From Natronolimnobius baerhuensis (GTDB taxonomy: Archaea; Halobacteriota; Halobacteria; Halobacteriales; Natrialbaceae): a stretch of DNA of 64,000 nucleotides. Made by a program: the position numbers and the translations under genes. Positions within the stretch are counted from its first letter, which is position 1. Every line of letters begins with the position of its first letter. The stretch covers positions 496,001-560,000 of the forward strand of contig NZ_MWPH01000001.1 of the NCBI RefSeq assembly GCF_002177135.1, read 5' to 3'. Of this stretch, positions 18,526 through 27,019 are shown one piece after another. A model generated the notes under the pieces. It worked only from the letters and a program-made list of their open reading frames with translations. It searched no databases and was not told the origin of the DNA.

Positions 18526-18533
18526 CCTTATAC
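18526..18533 (+). promoter_or_regulatory. TATA element of the RHH/coiled-coil gene
   Basis: CCTTATAC is centred 28 nt before the ATG at 18558 and matches the haloarchaeal TATA consensus well. It gives the second part of the module a promoter separate from the RecA-like gene. Confidence 0.55.
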
Positions 18534-18557
18534 ACCGACCGCCAGTAACTACGATAA

Positions 18558-19418
18558 ATGGCGAGCGAGAACGACGATGGGGGCGTCTCGTTCGCGCTAC
18601 CGGCCGAGGTCGATGCGTGGGTGGCGGAAACGGCCGAACAGCGCGATGAATCGCGCGAGGAAATCTGTCGTCGCGTAGTCACCGCAGCACACGCTATCGC
18701 GACCGACGATGAGTCCGTTCCTGTCGACCAGCGCGAACTCGAGGACCTTGAGGAGCAGGTCGAAGCCGACCTCGAGAGCCATCACGAGGAGTTTCACGAG
18801 TTGCTCGAGGACGTTCGCTCGCGCGTGATTCAGGTTAAACGCGAAGCGGACGCGAAAGCGCCTGCAGACCACGACCACGCCGAGTACGAAGACGACATCG
18901 CGTCGATGCGTACAGACCTCACAGACCTTGAGGACCACGTGAGCGCTGGCTTCGAGAACTTCGAGGACGTGCTCGATTACCTGTTTGACCAGACTGACGA
19001 CCTCGAGGAGCGCTCGACCGTCCTCGCAACGGCTGTCGTCGATCTCCGGGATCGCTGGAATGCTGTTGCCGAACGCGAGCGCCGCCGCGCTGCAGTCGAA
19101 CGCTTGCAACTGGCTGCGAACCAACTCGGAATTCGGGCCGCAGCCTGCGAGGACTGCGATGCAAGCGTCGATATTGCACTTCTCACTGCGCCCGAATGCC
19201 CACACTGTGCAAGTTCGTTTGCCGACGTCACCGAACGAACCTCGTTTTTCGGCTCGCATATTCTCGAGACCGGCGAGCCACCCGCCCTCGAGGGGCAAGC
19301 CAGACGCGAAACCCAACCGACGAGTGACGAGGTGTTCGAGGAACTCGAATCCGATGCTGAAACCACACGCGACCGGAACTCGAGACCCTCCTCCGAGGTG
19401 ACCGGAAGCGATGACTGA
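18558..19418 (+). CDS. RHH-like, coiled-coil and zinc-ribbon protein of unknown function
   Basis: The 286-residue acidic protein has an N-terminal segment resembling a ribbon-helix-helix (VSFALPAEVDAWVAETAEQ, then SREEICRRVVTAAHAI). A long heptad-rich coil follows at about residues 55-190. Then comes CEDCDASVDIALLTAPECPHC, two CxxC pairs forming a likely zinc ribbon at about residues 197-217. The tail is disordered and acidic. It overlaps the next gene by 8 bp, so the two are probably co-translated. DNA or RNA-polymerase binding is possible given the RHH-like start and the proximity to TFS, but no function is established. Confidence 0.7.
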   Translation: MASENDDGGVSFALPAEVDAWVAETAEQRDESREEICRRVVTAAHAIATDDESVPVDQRELEDLEEQVEADLESHHEEFHELLEDVRSRVIQVKREADAKAPADHDHAEYEDDIASMRTDLTDLEDHVSAGFENFEDVLDYLFDQTDDLEERSTVLATAVVDLRDRWNAVAERERRRAAVERLQLAANQLGIRAAACEDCDASVDIALLTAPECPHCASSFADVTERTSFFGSHILETGEPPALEGQARRETQPTSDEVFEELESDAETTRDRNSRPSSEVTGSDD

Positions 19419-19968
19419 GGACAGAAGCGATACGGACGACGAGAGAGCCAACACGGAGTCCGCGCCGTTTGCGGATCACGTCGCGTCGCTTCCGGGCGAC
19501 TCCGGGACAGATGAGGCGGCTGCAGTCGACGAGGCGCTTCCCGATATTCCTCGAGCCGACGCCGATGACGCCGATGACACCCAGGGACCACAACAAGAGT
19601 TCAGACGCGACCGGCAGGGTCCGTTGAGTGACATTGCGTCGGCTGTCGACGAACGGTCGACCGACGCCGGCGAGAGTGCGTTCGACGAACTCTTCGAGCA
19701 AGAGCAGGTCGCCGAAATCGACAGCGACCAGCTCTGGGACCGCCTCGAGAACGACCAGCCACCCGACTCGTTTCTCGAGGCCGACCGCGAGGTCCGCGAA
19801 ATCGACAAACACAGTTACTGCCACCAGTGTCCACACTTCGCCGAGCCACCCGAACTCGCGTGTGGCCACGACGGCACCGACATTCTGGATGTTCCCTCAC
19901 TCGAGACGTTTCGCGTCGCAGACTGCCCCGTTGTCCTCGAGAACGAAGACCTCGAGCGAGAGTACTGA
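19411..19968 (+). CDS. Acidic protein with C-terminal Cys/His cluster
   Basis: The 185-residue product is very acidic and probably disordered up to about residue 130. It then has KHSYCHQCPHFAEPPELACG, and later a single Cys in VADCPVV. CxxC, Cys and Cys with nearby His residues suggest one zinc or iron-sulfur site. It starts within the end of the preceding gene (8-bp overlap). I do not recognise a wider family; it appears to be the partner of the RHH/coiled-coil protein. Confidence 0.7.
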   Translation: MTEDRSDTDDERANTESAPFADHVASLPGDSGTDEAAAVDEALPDIPRADADDADDTQGPQQEFRRDRQGPLSDIASAVDERSTDAGESAFDELFEQEQVAEIDSDQLWDRLENDQPPDSFLEADREVREIDKHSYCHQCPHFAEPPELACGHDGTDILDVPSLETFRVADCPVVLENEDLEREY

Positions 19969-20097
19969 TACGGATCCGTGTAGTGTTTTACCGATGATTG
20001 CTGACCCATCCAAGCGATCACCGGGAACGAACTACAAGTGTCCGTATGAGACTGCAGGAGCGGGAGTGTTTTTGCACTCGGTTTCGTAGGCCTCGTC

Positions 20098-20427
20098 ATG
20101 CAGTTTTGCGACGATTGCGGTTCGATGATGAAAGCCAAGGGCGACCGCATGATCTGTACGAACGACGAGTGTGGCTCCTCGAGCGAACGAGATCGTGATC
20201 TCGAGGATGAGTTCGTTTCGACGGAGTCACAGACGGGCGAGGAAATCATCGAGTCGGACGAGAACGCGAATTTCGAGGGGAAACCGAAAGCAACCGACGT
20301 GATCTGTGATAAGTGTGAGACGCAGGAAGCGTGGTACACCCTCAAACAGACTGCCTCAGCCGATGAGCCGCCGACGCGCTTCTTTAAGTGCACCGAATGT
20401 GGCCATCGCTGGCGCGGCTATAACTAG
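20098..20427 (+). CDS. tfs: Transcription factor S (TFIIS/RPB9-like)
   Basis: The 109-residue protein has an N-terminal RPB9-like zinc ribbon (FCDDCGSMM, then CTNDEC) and a C-terminal TFIIS-like ribbon (CDKCETQEAWYTL, then FFKCTECGHRWRGY). The acidic catalytic loop QTASADEPPTRF keeps the Asp-Glu pair that enters the polymerase secondary channel. It should therefore stimulate transcript cleavage by stalled archaeal RNA polymerase rather than inhibit it. Length and domain order match archaeal TFS. It is preceded by 129 bp of spacer and has its own promoter region. Confidence 0.93.
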   Translation: MQFCDDCGSMMKAKGDRMICTNDECGSSSERDRDLEDEFVSTESQTGEEIIESDENANFEGKPKATDVICDKCETQEAWYTLKQTASADEPPTRFFKCTECGHRWRGYN

Positions 20428-20504
20428 TGTCGCGTCAACCGTGAACGGACGAGTCTCGTATCCTTCGATCAAACTACCAACACCAACACGTTTTTGTAAC
20501 ATTG

Positions 20505-21041
20505 TTAGTCATCGAGTTCGCTTCTGAGTTTCTTATTCAGGTTTTGCGTTTCGATATCTGATTCGATGAGTTCACCGCACGCTTCAACGAAGTCCGTGTT
20601 TTTCATCCTCCCAGTGAAGACCTGGGATTCGCCGTCATCGCTTCTAATGGAAGCGATAATAACGTCGTATTCTTCACCGTTGAAGTATTCATACGTGGTA
20701 GAAATCCCACCGAGAACCATCAGAAACATAAATAATATCATCAACATCATGCGTTGACTTATCGACCCCCCAGTGATAGCGCCGACCGTGAACAGAGAGA
20801 CGATCAAGATGAGTACAAGAGTGACGGCAGCGAAGAACCATCCAAGAAACTGGTTACGGAGAAAGGATGTGTTGCGCCTGAAAGTAACGCTAGTGATTTC
20901 ATCGGTTGGGATGGAGACTGAGGACGACATATCCGAGTGTTCCGGGGTGTACGTGATGCTAGTGTCGTCTCCGGCGAAGACACCAGTGTTTCTCCCATCA
21001 ATGACGTACTCATCGATGTACGCTTCAGTTTCAAAATTCAT
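20505..21041 (-). CDS. Hypothetical protein with two membrane segments
   Basis: The 178-residue product has a soluble N-terminal part (residues 1-60) and two close hydrophobic segments at about 68-92 and 98-115 joined by a short loop. A soluble C-terminal part follows (YDVIIASIRSDDGESQVFTG). The layout suggests a PH-like or bacterial-PH-related membrane domain, but I cannot assign it. The gene and its flanks are noticeably more AT-rich than neighbouring genes, which may reflect recent acquisition or relaxed composition. Confidence 0.65.
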   Translation of the reverse strand: MNFETEAYIDEYVIDGRNTGVFAGDDTSITYTPEHSDMSSSVSIPTDEITSVTFRRNTSFLRNQFLGWFFAAVTLVLILIVSLFTVGAITGGSISQRMMLMILFMFLMVLGGISTTYEYFNGEEYDVIIASIRSDDGESQVFTGRMKNTDFVEACGELIESDIETQNLNKKLRSELDD

Positions 21042-21427
21042 TCAGTGTATTTTGAAAGGCTTCTCTTTTTAGAGTTTTTGGCCCGTGTAAAATCTACGGT
21101 TGGTGATCTTTCTGGCAGTTGGTGCTAAATATATCCGCTAACTCTTGATTCCGTTCATGGTAGATGTTAGTGCTAATCTTTGGTATTACAGGGATAAACT
21201 CGTAAGTCGAGACTTGAACTACCACTAGTGGCGGTCCACGCTTGAACTGAGAGGTGAATCGAAGGCCGTTAGCTGATTTTATCGATAGTAACAACTGAAA
21301 CTGTAGACACACCAATCCGCGGTTCGGAACGAACGAAGTGAGTGAGAACCGCGCGGCCGTCGTGCGATTGGGTGTGCACTGACTGTCAGTGGCTACTCTA
21401 TCAGTCGACGGTTGGAACGGTACTAGC
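21042..21427. other. Intergenic region holding palindromic element A
   Basis: These 386 bp carry no gene that I can support. The first half (21042-21285) is AT-rich and contains only short frames. The second half is occupied by the repeat element at 21286-21397. Confidence 0.7.
21286..21397 (+). repeat. Dispersed palindromic element, copy A
   Basis: The element runs from TAGTAACAACTGAAACTGT to GTGCACTGACTGTCAGTGG and CTACT. Its outer arms are imperfect inverted repeats, with an inner stem ACACACCAATC/GATTGGGTGTG. This copy also carries a nested hairpin CCGCGGTTC/GAACCGCG absent from the other two. The same right arm recurs at 30006-30030 and 35567-35592. Confidence 0.85.
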
Positions 21428-21817
21428 TCAGAGTTCGTTTTTGAGGTAGACGCCGATAACCGCGCCGAAGATGCTCAATCCGAGCGCGTAGAGCATCCCA
21501 ATCAGGAACATGACCAGCAAAAACGTCCCGAGCACTCCCGGGCCGCCAGCAAAAAAGGTGAACGCGACCATCCCGAAAAACGTGACCGGAATGAGCATGA
21601 TCAGGCCGGCGAACAGCCCGACCCAGAGCCCATCCGTCGTCTCGCCACCCTCGAGATAGCCAGCGATTGCGCCCCCAAGCAGCGGTGAGCCGGGGATAAA
21701 CGAGAAGACGATACCGGCACCGCCGCCCGCTGCGGCGTTCATCAGCGTCTTTGTGTGGTCCTGGGGCTCCTCGTAGGAGTCGACTGGCGGTGGCGTGTTC
21801 GCCGAGTCAGTAGGCAT
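21428..21817 (-). CDS. DUF5518-like small membrane protein
   Basis: The 129-residue protein has a short polar N-terminus rich in Pro/Glu, then NAAAGGGAGIVFSFIPGSPL and LGGAIAGYLEGGETTDGLWV. Two further strongly hydrophobic segments lead to a charged end (YLKNEL). The Gly-rich GGAIAGYLEGG pattern is typical of the haloarchaeal DUF5518 family of unknown function. The ATG at 21817 was chosen; a TTG at 21844 is also possible. Nothing nearby indicates a partner. Confidence 0.7.
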   Translation of the reverse strand: MPTDSANTPPPVDSYEEPQDHTKTLMNAAAGGGAGIVFSFIPGSPLLGGAIAGYLEGGETTDGLWVGLFAGLIMLIPVTFFGMVAFTFFAGGPGVLGTFLLVMFLIGMLYALGLSIFGAVIGVYLKNEL

Positions 21818-21921
21818 AAGCCCCGGTTCCAAGCCTGTGGCCAAAAGCCTTCCCTACTAACACAAATTGGCTCGCCAGCGTGGCACAACGTTCACAACGA
21901 CGCGGACGAAGGTCCAACTGA

Positions 21922-23268
21922 ATGCCCGACGGGCCACGGCTGCCGGGCGTCGACCACGAAGACGACGAGGACCGAATCGTCTGTCACGTCGACGCCGACT
22001 GCTTCTATGCCTCCTGTGAGCGACTGCGCGAGCCCGAACTGGAGGACGACCCCGTCGTCGTCGGCATGGGCTACGAACCCGGTGAGACCATCGGCGCGGT
22101 CGCCACCGCCAGCTACGAGGCCCGCGAGTTCGGCGTCGAAAGCGCCCAGGCCATCTCGAGTGCGCTCGAGCGACTCCCTCGCCGTGCGGCCCTCGATCCG
22201 GACGCCGACGACCACGATCCAGACCTCACGCGCGAGGACACTGGCCACTACCGCCCGGTCGATATGGACTTTTACGAGTCCGTCGCTGACGACGTCCGGG
22301 AAATCCTGCACGACTGCGCCGATATCGTTCGCGAGGTTAGCATCGACGAGGCCTACTTAGATGTCACCGACCGCACCGCCTGGGAGGTCGCCGACGGCTT
22401 CGCTCGTCACATCAAAGACCGCATCCGCCGCGAGGTCGGCGTCACCGTCAGCGTCGGCGTTGCACCCACCATGAGCGCCGCGAAAATTGCCAGCGACTTC
22501 GACAAACCTGACGGTCTCACCGTTATCGAACCCGGCGAGGTCCGTGAGTTCCTGGCTCCGCTCGAGGTCGACCTGCTCCACGGCGTCGGCCCTGTGACTG
22601 CCCGCGAACTTCGGGACATGGGCCTCGAGACGGCAGGCGACGTCGCGGCAACCGATCCCGAGCCGCTGGCTGAGCGCTTCGGCGAGCGCGGCCGAGAGCT
22701 CTACGACCGCGCCCGCGGCGACGACGACCGACGCGTCGAACCCAAAGGCGATCCCAAGAGCTTCTCGCGCGAATCCGCGTTCGCCGAGCCAGTTGCCGAC
22801 TCCGAGCCGAAGTACGACCAGATCGACACGCTCGCCGCAGCCGTTGCCGACCGCGCGACGCGCGAGGGCGCGCTGTACCGGACTGTCGGCGTCAAAGCCG
22901 TCCTGCCGCCGTTCGAGGTTAATACCCGCGAGCAATCCCTTTCTGGCCCTGTTGACGACCCCGAACTGGTCGAACGCATCGCTCGCGACCTGTTCGCCGA
23001 GTTCGAAAGTGACGCCGTGAGAAAACTCGGCGTCCGTGTCGCCAACCTCGAGTTCTCCGCGGCTGATCAGGCCAGTCTGGACGGCTGGGACAGTGCTGAC
23101 TCGAGTGCGAGTCCAGCCGAGTCACCGACTGAGGCTGACAGAGAGTCTGGGTCACACGCAGCAGCGAGTGACGACCTCGAGTCAGAGCCGGACCCTGACG
23201 AGTCCGACGCAGACTCAGACGGGATCAGCGAGGGCCAATCCTCGCTTACCGACTTTTCCCGCGAGTGA
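21922..23268 (+). CDS. dinB: DNA polymerase IV (Y family)
   Basis: The 448-residue enzyme has CHVDADCFYASCERL at residues 16-30, with the first catalytic Asp, and SIDEAYLDVTD near residue 140, with the second Asp and Glu. KIASDFDKPDGLTVI and the helix-hairpin-helix GVGPVTARELRDMGLETAGD also match Y-family polymerases. The C-terminal tail is acidic and ends with QSSLTDFS, a PCNA-interacting peptide, so it should be recruited to the sliding clamp for translesion synthesis. The insertion between residues about 60 and 100 (acidic, EDTGHYRPVD) is common in haloarchaeal homologues. Confidence 0.95.
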   Translation: MPDGPRLPGVDHEDDEDRIVCHVDADCFYASCERLREPELEDDPVVVGMGYEPGETIGAVATASYEAREFGVESAQAISSALERLPRRAALDPDADDHDPDLTREDTGHYRPVDMDFYESVADDVREILHDCADIVREVSIDEAYLDVTDRTAWEVADGFARHIKDRIRREVGVTVSVGVAPTMSAAKIASDFDKPDGLTVIEPGEVREFLAPLEVDLLHGVGPVTARELRDMGLETAGDVAATDPEPLAERFGERGRELYDRARGDDDRRVEPKGDPKSFSRESAFAEPVADSEPKYDQIDTLAAAVADRATREGALYRTVGVKAVLPPFEVNTREQSLSGPVDDPELVERIARDLFAEFESDAVRKLGVRVANLEFSAADQASLDGWDSADSSASPAESPTEADRESGSHAAASDDLESEPDPDESDADSDGISEGQSSLTDFSRE

Positions 23269-23401
23269 TACGTCGTCCGGGCCGTTCACTGGCGGTCCGT
23301 CCCTCATTCGGTGGTTCGTGACAGCAATCGATTCGAACAGAACACTGAAATGATCCCCCTTCGTTCACAAGCAGTAGCAACTGATATCGCTTCGATCTCT
23401 C

Positions 23402-24823
23402 ATGACAGAGGACTTCTATGACCTTCTCGAGATCTCATCCGATGCCTCCCAGGATGAGATCAAAGACGCCTACCGCGAGAAGGTTCGTGTCTACCATCCG
23501 GACGTCAACGACGATGATCGCGCGCGAGCGCAGTTTACCGCCGTCAAAAAAGCCAACGAGATTCTTGGCGATCCGGTCGAGCGTCAGGCCTACGACCGAC
23601 TTGGACACAAAGACTACGTCGCGAAACGAACGAGCGGCATCCCCTCGCCGGACGTCTGGAACTCCGATAGTGACAGCGATTCGTCGACGTCCTCGAGCGG
23701 CTCACGAACGCGCACGTCCACTTCCACCTCAAGCTCGAGTCAAAACGGTTCGACAGCAAGCAGTTCGCGCTCGCAGTCGTCTCGATCCCGGTCGCGCTCG
23801 CGTTCCGGTTCGAATTCGGACTCGAGTTCGCGCTCTCACGCTGGCTCGTCGGCATCGGGAACGACTGGGACAACGTCTGCAACTGCCGGCACGAGCGCCA
23901 GCGGATCGGGATCACGGACGCAGTCTCGCTCACGCTCGAGTTCAACGGATCAAGATGCGAGTACGGGGACAGGAGCCAGTGCGAGCACACACTCGAGGAC
24001 GAACACGAGTACTGGAGGTGCGACTGGCTCGCATCAGAGTGGATCGGGACAGCAGACACACTCGAACACCGGAGACGCGAGCGCAACCGCGAACACGGCG
24101 ACGGCAACTGAGAACGCAACAGCGGACGAAAGCCAGACTCGGCTGTCGGATAACCCACTCACTCGCTGGTGGCGTCGCCAGAACTTCTCCTTGCCGCTCA
24201 TTTGGCTCTCTGTCCTCATCTACGCACTCGGTCTCGCTCACTTCATCCTCGAGAACGACAGCGCACTCGAAGGAGTTTTCGCCGACGTCGCTGCGATGGG
24301 GACCGACGTCGAGGCGATCTGGACACTGCTCGTCGAGGGACGCCACGGCATCGAAAATCCGGCGATGTTCGTTACCCGCCTCGAACTTGTCGCCCCACCG
24401 TTGCCGGCACTCGAGTGGTACGGCGCGCTCGCAGGAGTCGTCGTTGCTGCGCTCGTATTGGTCCTCGTCAATCGCCTGTGGCGTCACGACGATCCCTGGG
24501 AGACGATTACAATCGACGAGACGATCTTCCTGGCGATTGCGCTCTCGATTTCGACGACGCTCGTCGGTGGCCCGCTACTCGCTGGTGCGGTGCTCATGCC
24601 GTTCCTGTTCGGCGTCGTCGTTCACCACACTCGGCTGCGGCCCGGCTGGAAACCGTCGTATCTGTACGTCGTTCCCGTCCTCGCGCCGATCATCGGTATC
24701 GGCGCTGGGCTGGCTGGCTACGGCCTGCTCCCGGCTGAACTCCTCGCGTTCGTCGTCTTGCCACTTGCAGGCGCACTCGGCTTGCCGCTGCGGGCGACGA
24801 TCAGAAAGCGATTCGGTCGGTAG
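23402..24823 (+). CDS. Membrane-anchored J-domain (DnaJ-like) protein
   Basis: The 473-residue protein has a canonical J domain at residues 1-67 (DFYDLLEISSDASQDEIKDA, the HPD of VYHPDVND, then FTAVKKANEILGDPVERQAY). About 180 residues of Ser/Thr/Gly/Arg low-complexity linker follow, and then at least four hydrophobic segments from about residue 260 to 465. It lacks the Gly/Phe, zinc and client-binding domains of true DnaJ, so it is a type III J protein. It probably recruits Hsp70 (DnaK) to the membrane. The long linker reads in frame throughout, and codon use is normal. Confidence 0.85.
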   Translation: MTEDFYDLLEISSDASQDEIKDAYREKVRVYHPDVNDDDRARAQFTAVKKANEILGDPVERQAYDRLGHKDYVAKRTSGIPSPDVWNSDSDSDSSTSSSGSRTRTSTSTSSSSQNGSTASSSRSQSSRSRSRSRSGSNSDSSSRSHAGSSASGTTGTTSATAGTSASGSGSRTQSRSRSSSTDQDASTGTGASASTHSRTNTSTGGATGSHQSGSGQQTHSNTGDASATANTATATENATADESQTRLSDNPLTRWWRRQNFSLPLIWLSVLIYALGLAHFILENDSALEGVFADVAAMGTDVEAIWTLLVEGRHGIENPAMFVTRLELVAPPLPALEWYGALAGVVVAALVLVLVNRLWRHDDPWETITIDETIFLAIALSISTTLVGGPLLAGAVLMPFLFGVVVHHTRLRPGWKPSYLYVVPVLAPIIGIGAGLAGYGLLPAELLAFVVLPLAGALGLPLRATIRKRFGR

Positions 24824-24824
24824 T

Positions 24825-25457
24825 TCAGCCAACCGTCGTCGCTACACCCTTTGTCTGCCGGTAATCACTTGCTAGAATGGCCTCGAGTCGCTCTACGAGT
24901 CGCTCACGGTCGCCGGACTCCCACTCGTCTGGCTCGCGAATCGGGACGACCATGAAGCCACGACCGCGGATTTCCCGCGCGTGGAGGTCGTCCGTCTCGA
25001 GGTCGAATCGCCGGCGCTGGGTCGTGTACGTCTCGAGGATGTGATCCGTCGCGGCCGTGCCGACCGGGAGCAGAATGTGGGCGTTGATCGCCCGCAGTTC
25101 GGCGTCAAAAAAGCGCTCTAAGTCGTCGTACTCTCGCTGTGTCGGCTGGTGGCCGTCCGGCAGACAGCACATGTGGATGTAGCTGCCAAAGAGGTTCTCG
25201 AAGCGAGGCTCGTCTGTCGGTCCGGAGACGAACTCGAGGTCGCGAAAGATGTCCTGAATCGCGAGGCCGGCGTCGGTGTCGGTAAACGGGATGCCGGATC
25301 GCTTGCCGCCATGCGCCCCTGGATGGTCGCCGATAAGGTGGAAGTCGGCGTTCGCGTCACCGTAGCCAAACACGGCCGTGCGCGCGTCCGGGGCGGTCCG
25401 GTCAAACGGCGGGCGGAGTCCGAACGGGTTGCTCGTTCTATCGGTGACGTTCTTCAC
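24825..25457 (-). CDS. Uracil-DNA glycosylase superfamily protein, divergent
   Basis: The 210-residue product begins KNVTDRTSNPFGLRPP. It contains FHLIGDHPGAHGGKRSGIPF, which parallels the family 4/5 UDG motif GExPGxxEDxxGxPF, with Asp for Glu and no acidic pair. LLPVGTAATDHIL corresponds to the strand before the helix, but the usual HPSP motif is replaced by VVPIREPDEW. It is probably a base-excision or UDG-fold protein with changed substrate or no activity. I prefer the GTG at 25457 because homologue-like sequence begins there; an in-frame start at 25481 exists. Confidence 0.7.
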   Translation of the reverse strand: MKNVTDRTSNPFGLRPPFDRTAPDARTAVFGYGDANADFHLIGDHPGAHGGKRSGIPFTDTDAGLAIQDIFRDLEFVSGPTDEPRFENLFGSYIHMCCLPDGHQPTQREYDDLERFFDAELRAINAHILLPVGTAATDHILETYTTQRRRFDLETDDLHAREIRGRGFMVVPIREPDEWESGDRERLVERLEAILASDYRQTKGVATTVG

Positions 25458-25531
25458 GAGCGGGATAACGAGGGCCGTCACAATAACGACCGCGGTTGGG
25501 GCTGGCCCGTCCCAACAGGTCGTCTGTCCCG

Positions 25532-26272
25532 CTACTGGGACGAGTCATCTGCCCGAGTGTACTCGGATGTCGGCCCGTACTCATCATCCAGGCCACCGTT
25601 TGCGAATGCTGTCTCGGCCGTCGACCGTGAGCCGGCCGCAAGCGTCGAGTCGATGAGTGCTGCGAGCCCTCGTCTGAGTCGCTGTGAGACCGCAGAATCC
25701 GAAATCTCGAGTCGCTCGCCGAGATCGACGAGTGTCGTCTCCCGTGGCACGTCGAAATAGCCTGCCTCGTAGGCGGCGACAATGAGCGTTCGCTGTGGCG
25801 TTGTCAGCCCAAAGCGGCGTTGATTCTCCTGCGTCACAGCCTCGTGTAGTTGGACAAGTTCGACCGAGATATTCTGGTTCGTACAGGTCGTATAGAACGA
25901 CGAGAGCGCGTCGTAGGTCGGGAACCGAAGCCGGAACGTCCACGTCGAGGCTGTGCCAACGGCGCTCGTGACAATCGCCTCGTTCTGACGAATCGCCTCG
26001 AGAATGCCATTGACCTGCTCGTTCCAATCGATCTTGAGCAGGGCGTTGTCCTCGAGTCTATCGATGATGGCGACCGCATCGACCAGTGATTCGTTCTCGA
26101 GTCGCTCGTGAACTGACTCGAGTGCCTCGAGTGGAACCCAGAGATAGGGGATGATTCCCTCGCTCGTCGGGACTGTCGTTTCGACGGTCACGGTGACATC
26201 GAGGTCTGAGTCGAGCATCGAGCCAAGGGGAAACGCTGTCGCAGGGATGGAAACTGTCGCGATAACACTCAT
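25532..26272 (-). CDS. Bat-type HTH_10 transcription regulator
   Basis: The 246-residue protein has an N-terminal alpha/beta region (SVIATVSIPATAFPLGSML and following) typical of the bacterioopsin-activator N-terminal domain. Near residue 155 it has FGLTTPQRTLIVAAYEAGYF, then VPRETTLVDLGERLEISDSA and VSQRLRRGLAAL, the HTH_10 DNA-binding domain. These haloarchaeal regulators control single operons in response to unknown ligands. The start at 26272 matches the domain start. It faces away from the NikR-like gene by 180 bp, and its target is not evident. Confidence 0.85.
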   Translation of the reverse strand: MSVIATVSIPATAFPLGSMLDSDLDVTVTVETTVPTSEGIIPYLWVPLEALESVHERLENESLVDAVAIIDRLEDNALLKIDWNEQVNGILEAIRQNEAIVTSAVGTASTWTFRLRFPTYDALSSFYTTCTNQNISVELVQLHEAVTQENQRRFGLTTPQRTLIVAAYEAGYFDVPRETTLVDLGERLEISDSAVSQRLRRGLAALIDSTLAAGSRSTAETAFANGGLDDEYGPTSEYTRADDSSQ

Positions 26273-26452
26273 TGATTGGGGGCAAACTGGGGACGTCGAC
26301 TGCGTGGAACTGCCGCATGGTCCGGTCGGTTGCAAGTTGGTACCGATTGGATCGGCCTATGGAGGACTGAATTGCAACAATGGACAAACATGGGGGGCGC
26401 TCAGTCGTATATTCTCCGGTTCTTATAAGAATCGGCGGGTTCGATATCGAAG

Positions 26453-26896
26453 TCATTTATTACCGTCGTGGCTGGAATGATGACTGTCATCCTGGGCTGT
26501 GTGTTCCGACTCAACGCGCAACAGCGTCACTGAAACCCGTCCGACAGCGTCGAAATCCTTCAACTGATAGACCAACGACCGAATCTCGGCTGCATCGCCG
26601 TGACAAAACACGGACTCGAGACACCATTCACCGTGGTGGACGTGACAGGTCGTGTCGATAACAGCCTGATACTCGTGTTGGATTTCGTGGAGTGTCTCGA
26701 TAATCTCGTCATGGACGTAATCGAAGACGAGTGTCGCCGCCACCGTCCCGTGGGCCTGCTCGAGGCTATGGTGTGATTCGACGTACTCCTGAATTGCCTC
26801 GCGGAGTGCTCGAGATCGGGAATCAAGCCCTTCTGCCTGCCAGGTCTGATCGAATTCGGCGATCATCTCCTCGGGGATATTGAGGCTCGTTCGCAT
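26453..26896 (-). CDS. NikR/CopG-family regulator, second copy
   Basis: The 147-residue protein begins with an RHH (MRTSLNIPEEMIAEFDQTW, then SRSRALREAIQEYV) and continues with an ACT-like domain. His74, His85 and His87 correspond to the NikR metal ligands, but the following Cys is at 92, one residue closer than in the 3143 paralogue. The segment is CHVHHGEWC. The C-terminus is His/Asp-rich (HTAQDDSHHSSHDGNK), a possible extra metal-binding tail. The start at 26896 excludes a 37-residue extension with no RHH character. It is 123 bp downstream of the ctaA end on the same strand. Confidence 0.82.
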   Translation of the reverse strand: MRTSLNIPEEMIAEFDQTWQAEGLDSRSRALREAIQEYVESHHSLEQAHGTVAATLVFDYVHDEIIETLHEIQHEYQAVIDTTCHVHHGEWCLESVFCHGDAAEIRSLVYQLKDFDAVGRVSVTLLRVESEHTAQDDSHHSSHDGNK

Positions 26897-27019
26897 ACAT
26901 CGTCGTTGGGCTGGCAGCGAAAAAGCGTCGCGGTTGCCCGCGCGTTCGATCTGGTCGGCCTCGAGTGGGCGAGTCACTGCTGGGTGGACACGACTGGGAG
27001 ACAGCAATGAGAGCCAGCC

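Noticed and set aside
23418-24875. Second plus-strand frame of 485 codons over the J-domain gene
   Set aside because: The J domain and membrane helices lie in the other frame; the overlapping product is Arg/Ser-rich without motifs.
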